In this document: positions 58,325-64,000 of the stretch, piece by piece
Numbering within the stretch: position 1 is the first letter of the stretch
Layout: the number at the start of each line of letters is the position of its first letter
Origin: Lamellibrachia satsuma
Lineage: Eukaryota; Annelida; Polychaeta; Sabellida; Siboglinidae
Assembly (NCBI GenBank): GCA_033239005.1
Contig: BSQZ01000078.1
Span: 2,594,542-2,658,541 of the forward strand
DNA length: 64,000 nucleotides
Direction of reading: 5' to 3'
Program-made: the position numbers and the translations under genes
The notes under the pieces: generated by a model
The model's database searches: none
The model's input: only the letters and a program-made list of their open reading frames with translations
Told to the model about the DNA's origin: nothing

Positions 58325-61300
58325 GTCCGATTTTGATAGTTATGACGTGACTTTCCATTTAACTGTCACACGCTGTCACTGACTGAATTGAACTGAAGTA
58401 ACTTGCTGGTTATGGCAATTTTTGCTATGCTTAACCTTATGAATATATGTCATTTTGAAAAAGTCTGATCGAAGCTTTGCGCAACAGATCATTATTCGGA
58501 ATAACAATTATTTTGAATTTGTTGATTTAGTGCCCAAACATTATTAGAAAATAATATTTTTTTAGTAGAATTCTTACACTTAAAGCACTGATTTTGAAGA
58601 TTATGGCAAGATATTCAATGTTGACAATAAATGTTTTAAAACAGTTAATTCCAGGCCTGGTTAATTATGGCTAAGTTAAGATTGACCACTGGTAGTTTGA
58701 TTGAACAAGTGGTATTTGATTGAGTATTTGTTTTTTCCCATGACATTTAAGTCAGTAACATTTAAAAATTCTCAGTTTCTTGTTGATGAAATTGCTTTGT
58801 TGCGTGTTGGCCAGAAATGAGAGCTTCAATCGGTCACTGCAGACGTCGCGACTGTTGGAGGAGACGGCTCAGCACCGCTTGGAGGTTTACGGGGGAACCT
58901 TACCAGTGTTAGTGACCGAGGCGCTCACTCTTAGTGACAGTAAGTCGCAAATGATATCTAAATATTTTTGTTCCTCATAATATGGAAAGTTACCTTTCTT
59001 AGGTTTACTTACTTAGGTTCTTCCTGACTGTAGGAAGTGGCCTTGGTGGTCAGTTCTTCCTGACCATAGGCAGTGGCCTCGGTGGTCATATCTTCAACTT
59101 TCCCTTGGAATGCTCTACGACTTCCTGGCATGGCAGCTTTGTAGTTGTAGAGAAACTCCTCAGTACTCCAATGTCTATCTAGACGGTTTTTAAATGAGTT
59201 GACACTTGGGGCAGTTACAACTACTTCCGGTAGATCATTCCATAATCTGGTAACTCTAAGTAAGGAGCTTTCTTTTCTAACATTTGTACAATCATGTTCT
59301 ATAAACAATTTCAAACTATGACCCCTTGTTCCTTCCCTTGTATCACTGTCTTTGTGCAGCTTGACAATGTTAGATACGTCACTGTCATATTTCCCTTGAA
59401 GTAGTTTATATACTTCAATCATACCACCATGAGTTCGTCTATATGCAAGCGTGGGAAGTTTCAATCTCTCAAGTCTTTCCTTGTAAGGAATATTCTTCAT
59501 ACCAGGAAGCTTCTTTGTTGCGCGTCTCTGCACATTTTCGATGGCATCTTTGTATTTCTGTTTATAAGGGGATCATATTGATATTACATAATCTAGATGA
59601 CCATTTATTTTATTTACTTTGTTTATATGTTGATTGTGTTACATTTATTTGGTCAAAATGTCTGAGTCTGAGCTTTATATAATGTCACAACATTATGTTG
59701 ATTTAGGGTTGTAAAGGACCTTCTAATAACTGCCATGATACTATTTTGCTTTGTTTATTTTTCGGTTGACGTGTTTATCAAATTCTAGGTTTTAATCAAT
59801 TATAACCCCAATGTCTTTTTGTTCTTCTATTCCTCCTAATTCATGGGCAGTAATTATTTATCTTCAGGTTATATGCATATTCTTGCTGTATTGTTTTCCC
59901 TACATGCATTAAATTACATTTATCTTGGTGGAACCTTATTAACCATTTGCTTGACCAAGATGTGAAATAATCTAAATCATTCTGTAGTGTATGTTGGTCA
60001 TTTGGACTATTAATCATTTTGTAAACCTTTGTATCATCCGCAAATACATATACATTCGAAACTGTTCTCAGAAAGATCATTTATGTAAAAAAATAGGATC
60101 GGTCCTAAGACAGTGCCCTGTGGAATTCCACTTGTTATATTTGTCCACTCAGAGTTTATACCATTTACATTGACCTGCTGTACACGGTCAGACAAGAACG
60201 CCTGGATCCTTCTTAGTGTGTAATACTCTATGCCATACGATTTAAGTTTACCTATCAATCTTTTATGAGGGACGGTGTCGAATGCTCTCATGAAGTCTAA
60301 ATATAATATGTCTATAGATTCCCCTCTATCTAAAGCTTTGGTCCATGAGTCAATAACGTTTAACAGTTAGAGTACCGTAGAACGATCTTTAATGAAACCA
60401 AATTATTGCGTACTGAATAATTTATTTCTTATATGATTGACAATATGGTCTTTGACACATTGTTCCATACATTTACATGTTATACTTGTTAAGCTGATTG
60501 GTCTATAATTTCCAGCCTTTTTTCTATTACCCTTCTTAAATATGGCCGAGTTCCTTCCTTGTTTCCATTCCTTTGGTAGTTCTCCCACAGCCAGTGAATT
60601 ATTAAATAGCCTAGCTAGTGGTTTACATAGATGATTAGATAACTCTTCCAACAACCTAGGATGAACACTATCTGGTCCTACTGATTTACACACATTAAGA
60701 TTGTCAAGTTTTGTTTAATCATTTCCTTATCAATAGTCAGTTCTTCAATGATGTGCCTTAACTTCACTGGTGGAATACGAGGGATATCACCATCTGGCTC
60801 TATAGTAAAAACACTTGGAAACAAATTTCCTAAGACATCTGCCTTTTCCCTATCAGAATCTGTGAGTCTAGATTTAGGATCTATGTTCAGGTCTGAAACA
60901 CCTTCCCAATTCTTGGTTTTGGAGTTCATATATTTCCATACTGCTTTTGGGTTTGTCTTAGCTTCTGTTGCTAGCTTCATCTCAAATTCCTTCTGTATCC
61001 TCCTCGTTAATTTACGGACTTGATTTCTAGCCCTACAATATTGAGTATAGTATTTTCCTTCTTTTGTCTCCATATAACGTTTCCATAAAGTGTTTTTTTT
61101 TCTTAATTTTCTTTTCTGATTCCTTCTTTAGGGGTACTTTTCCTTTATGTCTGTTAATATTACTCACTAGTCGATGAGGGATGAATTCATCCTCTATCTT
61201 TTTAATATATTCTTTAAAACCTAGCCATTGATGGTTTATAGCGCTCGTGCCAAGTATCTTGCCCCAGTCTGTGTGGTCTAGTTTCGTCTTCATACTATTA

Positions 61301-62106
61301 TAATCCACTTTATAATAATGATAACATTCTATTTGCTATTTCTAGAGAAGACAAAGATCTCTGTAAAGGTAGACCCGGCTGGCTGGGCGTGGCTTGTCTG
61401 TGGGCGCAAACTCTTGGTTTGGAGTTACAAGCCAAACCAAAATGGAAAGGTGAGGTTTTCTAATTAGCCTAATACTTGCTATGTTGTTGGAGAAACTTAG
61501 TCTAATGACTGGAGAATATTCAAGATGGTGCGTTGCCGTCGGTTTGACATGCAGACAATTATCCTGCAGACATTTTTTGTCTCTGTTGAAGGTAATTTTA
61601 TCATAGTGATTATCATGTAATGAAACTAATTTTTAATGTGGAGATCTTTTTCTAGTTCTCTCAACATTGATTGTTACTGTGTCTATGAGTAGTGCTTAAT
61701 TAACAATAATTATCATTTGATTTGCTGAGGCAATGACCAAAGGTTAGCCCATTCTCTGTGGCTATTTAATATAGTCATCAGAAAATACACAGTACACACC
61801 AAGAATAACTGACCATCTTTACTGACATAGCTCCGTGGTTCTATGTTGCAGACCTTCCCGTGTAAGGAGTTAAGTCTCCCACCAACTGAGTCGACTCACA
61901 GTGCCGAACTCATCGTCGTGGTTGACCGATCAGGCGAACACCACAATGTCAGCGCTGCTTGTATTGCTGTCTCGCCAGAGGGCGTGGTGCGCTATTGGGC
62001 AAACATCGTACATGAAACGACTTACGTGGAAGTTGATGCTGATGTGAATGAAGAATGTGTCTCAGTCATTGCCATGGTGAAAGCTCACGAGATCACCATG
62101 GAGAAG
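58200..62106 (+). CDS. NUP133: NUP133 nucleoporin, N-terminal four exons, gene continues beyond the window
   Basis: NUP133 is a scaffold subunit of the Y (NUP107-160) complex of the nuclear pore, with an N-terminal beta-propeller and C-terminal helices. Exons 58200-58324, 58815-58939, 61346-61449 and 61852-62106 join in phase to give 203 residues. Residues 1-60 are basic and Ser-rich (MFTPRALRSSRKSS, TPRRRTS), as in the disordered N-terminus of the family. LPVLVTEALTLSDS, then GWAWLVCGRKLLVWSYK, then CKELSLPPTESTHSAELIVV are the first propeller strands and match vertebrate NUP133 in order. EGVVRYWANI and TTYVEVDAD follow. Met at 58200 is chosen as the first in-frame Met before the conserved part. 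The remaining exons are absent, so the gene runs off the right edge. Confidence 0.92.
58815..58939 (+). CDS. NUP133: NUP133 exon 2
   Basis: The acceptor gttggccag precedes it and the donor GACA|gtaagt follows. It encodes LEVYGGTLPVLVTEALTLSD, the first conserved block. The following 2.4 kb intron is filled by a decayed LINE. Confidence 0.9.
59009..61308 (-). pseudogene. Decayed CR1-type LINE in NUP133 intron 2, antisense
   Basis: Minus-strand fragments run in order. The N-terminal RT region is at 61073-60678 (KAVWKYMNSKTKNWEGVSDL). Then come 60693-60403 (GPDSVHPRLLEEL, NYRPISLTSITCK), 60291-60034 (GIPQGTVLGPILFF) and 60080-59841 (VFADDTKVYK). The tail at 59533-59009 includes SVNSFKNRLDRHW. 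The stretch 60400-60290 is frameshifted around the AFDTVPH motif. It is a different family from copies A-C. The 3' end carries an internal 39-bp-type duplication (GACCACCGAGG / GACCACCAAGG) and finishes in a CCTAAGTAAG repeat. It lies antisense to NUP133. Confidence 0.85.
61346..61449 (+). CDS. NUP133: NUP133 exon 3
   Basis: The acceptor is gctatttctag and the donor AAG|gtgagg. It encodes VKVDPAGWAWLVCGRKLLVW, the most recognisable propeller strand of the family. It lies 38 bases after the end of the inverted LINE at 61308. Confidence 0.92.
61852..62106 (+). CDS. NUP133: NUP133 exon 4
   Basis: The acceptor is tatgttgcag and the donor GAGAAG|gtaaca. It is 85 codons in phase 0, including CKELSLPPTESTHSAELIVV and EGVVRYWANIVHETTYVEVD. 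A repeat with an hAT-like start follows 10 bases after the donor. Confidence 0.92.
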
Positions 62107-63700
62107 GTAACATTTTCAGGGCACGAAATAAGCGGTATCGCATCGCATTTTGCGATGCATATATTGCGGTTTGCTAGTCAACTGCATTTTTGTATCGCAA
62201 ATTTTGCGATGCAATATTCATGAATACTTGTGTTTTGTTTTGATCAAGCGGTAACTGTCGTAGCATCATAGGCATGGGCGCCGCCATATTTCTCGTGCGA
62301 AACGGAAATGCGATTTTACCAATGCATAGTCCTCTAGCACAATACTTGCTAGAGGGGTTACATCAATTCGTTTGCATGTATGTGGCAGCATTTGGAGTTG
62401 TTTCGAAGTGCAGGCTCAGAGATTCCGCTAGCCTATGAAATATTCCGGTACCGAGTACCAGCAACGGATTTTTTCCGATACGAGGCAAACGTCTACCGGT
62501 ACCCAGTCTTTCCGAAAACAGAACGACGCTACTAATGCACACAAAACACCTGCAATGATGACTGCGAGTTCAAAATGTAGCGTCCCATATACGTTGTACA
62601 CCAGTCGAAAACCCAGGCGTTTGCAGTTGCAACAATAAATTTGACGATGATCAGTGCTCCTGATTAAGCATCACGGTAACTGCCGCCGTTGTCTGTGTAA
62701 TCTGTTGGGAAATCTACGGGTGCTCATTACAACTGTTTACTGTAGAAATTGATCCCTGAATCCAGTCACAGCCCAACTTGTTTATATGGTAATTATCATC
62801 TAGCCAGTAGGGGTAGTGGCATGAAAGGCGGGAAAACATAGGGGATAACCCCAGCACTTGTTGGGTTGACACCGCAATAAATAAATTGCTGCTATCGTTC
62901 ATGGCGTATAGACTAGCTATAGTGGAGGCCAGAGCGAGAGATAACTTGATCTTAGAAGAAATTGTGTTTTCCGGTGCGCATTTTGAATATTCCACGCAAC
63001 ATTTTAACATGTTGCCGCGGGATGTGTTTTCTGATGAAAAAAGAATAAATTATTATTTTATTTGTAACAAAGATGCCAACCCTGCCAATTTCGGCAGGAG
63101 GCTCTCTATTTCACGTTCAACTCCCGATTCCCGATATGCAATTTTATGGCATCAAAACTTCACGATAACAATGCCTTTTCCACATATAAAATCCCATTAA
63201 TTAAAAAAGCATCGCGAAGTAGTTTTATGCCACCACCAACCGAGTGTATTGCTCTAGTTATTAGTGCCTGGGAACAGCGCGCTGTCTCAGTTCCCAAACT
63301 ATTAGCATTACGGTCATCGTCAACATTGTAACTACATCAAAGCCAAGGCATTGTCGACCACACGCATGGATAAAAGTGCAAAATCATGAAATGGTGTTGT
63401 TTTCATAACTCCCCAAATCACAAGTAATCTACTATACAAAAATGCTGTGCAAAATTCTTTTAGATTTATTTTTTGTTAAGTACCTTATTTGATAAAATAT
63501 ACCATAACTTTGTAATGATTAATAGTTTTTTCTTTTTTTCCTTACCATTTGAATGAGAACTTAATTCTGAAGGTTTCATTCACTGATATTCGCGGTTAAA
63601 ATTATTAATCATTTTTATTATGGCATCTGAAGTCAACTGTAGTTATAAATGAAAAAAAAATTAATGAACCCATGAACATTTATAGACAAATGTGTATATA
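62107..63700. other. NUP133 intron 4 to window end, repeat-bearing, no exon identified
   Basis: The next NUP133 exon is not visible. 62117 starts CAGGGCACGAAATAAGCG, an hAT-like terminus, and TTTTGCGATGCA repeats on both strands occur to 62216. A block rich in CCGGTACC-type motifs lies at 62440-62510. The open frame at 62886-63200 matches nothing I recognise. Confidence 0.5.
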
Positions 63701-63704
63701 TATT

Positions 63705-63906
63705 AGTGCCCTGCGCGGGCCTAGAATTTGATCCCAAGCCCGGCCCGCAATTAGTAGTTAGAGTCCAGGCCCGGCCCAGGCCCGCAATAATTTTTCAAGC
63801 CCAGCCCAGGCCCGCAAACTAGAATTTAGGCCCAGGCCCGACCCAGACCATGAATGTTTGGCCCAGGCACGGCCCGGCCCGCAAGTTTCAGGCCCGCGGC
63901 CCGCAA
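63705..63906. repeat. GC-rich GGCCCGGCCC degenerate tandem repeat
   Basis: Repeated CAGGCCCGGCCC / GCCCGCAA units spaced 25-35 bases lie in otherwise AT-rich DNA. Similar G+C-rich simple arrays occur inside hAT-type MITEs such as 6853-7310, and a terminus-like CCCTGCGCGGGCC starts it. The right boundary cannot be judged so near the window edge. Confidence 0.6.
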
Positions 63907-64000
63907 GTTTAGAGAAGATAAACCTATAATCTTATAACAAAGACGAAAAACAAATAAACTAAAACAGACTTATTGTTTTATTAAATAAAAAAGGTCCATA

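Noticed and set aside
62886..63200. A fifth NUP133 exon
   Set aside because: The open frame (SFMAYRLAIVEARARDN) has no propeller-like match and no convincing splice sites.

Overview
This is a eukaryotic, animal nuclear window of AT-rich, gene-poor DNA. Short coding exons with GT/AG splice sites are separated by introns of up to about 7 kb, and most of the remainder is repeats. Four conserved animal genes can be read by family similarity: CCDC85 (+, 3-14000, 5' end outside the window), FAM89 (-, 31097-35501), ZNRD2/SSSCA1 (-, 41834-44239, first coding exon not placed) and NUP133 (+, from 58200, running off the right edge). There is no bacterial, organellar or viral-type gene organisation. Single copies of families that vertebrates hold as paralogues, and a load of CR1-type LINEs, fit an invertebrate bilaterian. 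I cannot assign the phylum from this window.

Layout. 1-14000: CCDC85 in seven readable exons, with an hAT-type MITE, a SINE-like repeat, a terminal-inverted-repeat (TIR) element pair and a 1.9 kb 84-bp minisatellite in its introns. 14000-31100: a long convergent intergenic space holding a foldback MITE, a duplicated TIR element (22.5-25.1 kb) and small tandem repeats. 31097-35501: FAM89, whose single intron holds a 47-bp minisatellite flanked by 240-bp direct repeats. 36.5-40.2 kb: a nested transposon with long inverted arms. 41.8-44.2 kb: ZNRD2. 45.5-57.7 kb: a retrotransposon cluster of one old LINE carrying an hAT insertion, three copies of one CR1-like family (two of them head to head), another LINE endonuclease remnant and a 300-bp TA microsatellite. 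58.2 kb to the end: the 5' part of NUP133, with another decayed LINE in intron 2 and GC-rich repeats at the right edge.

The genes do not form a pathway. CCDC85 proteins are coiled-coil junction or transcription adaptors, FAM89 is a small leucine-rich adaptor-type protein, ZNRD2 is a zinc-ribbon protein and NUP133 is a nuclear pore scaffold. Their value is as a linkage group. From memory of the human map, ZNRD2 and FAM89B are adjacent in the same order and orientation at 11q13 with CCDC85B nearby, while NUP133 and FAM89A are linked at 1q42. This window looks like the unduplicated version of that block.

The most interesting sequence-level observations are the 39-bp tandem duplication of a splice acceptor in CCDC85, the intron of the same gene that is almost wholly minisatellite, the 2.5 kb unit bounded by identical 451-bp repeats with a shared target-site duplication, and the conserved gene linkage. 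I found no convincing new multi-gene system.
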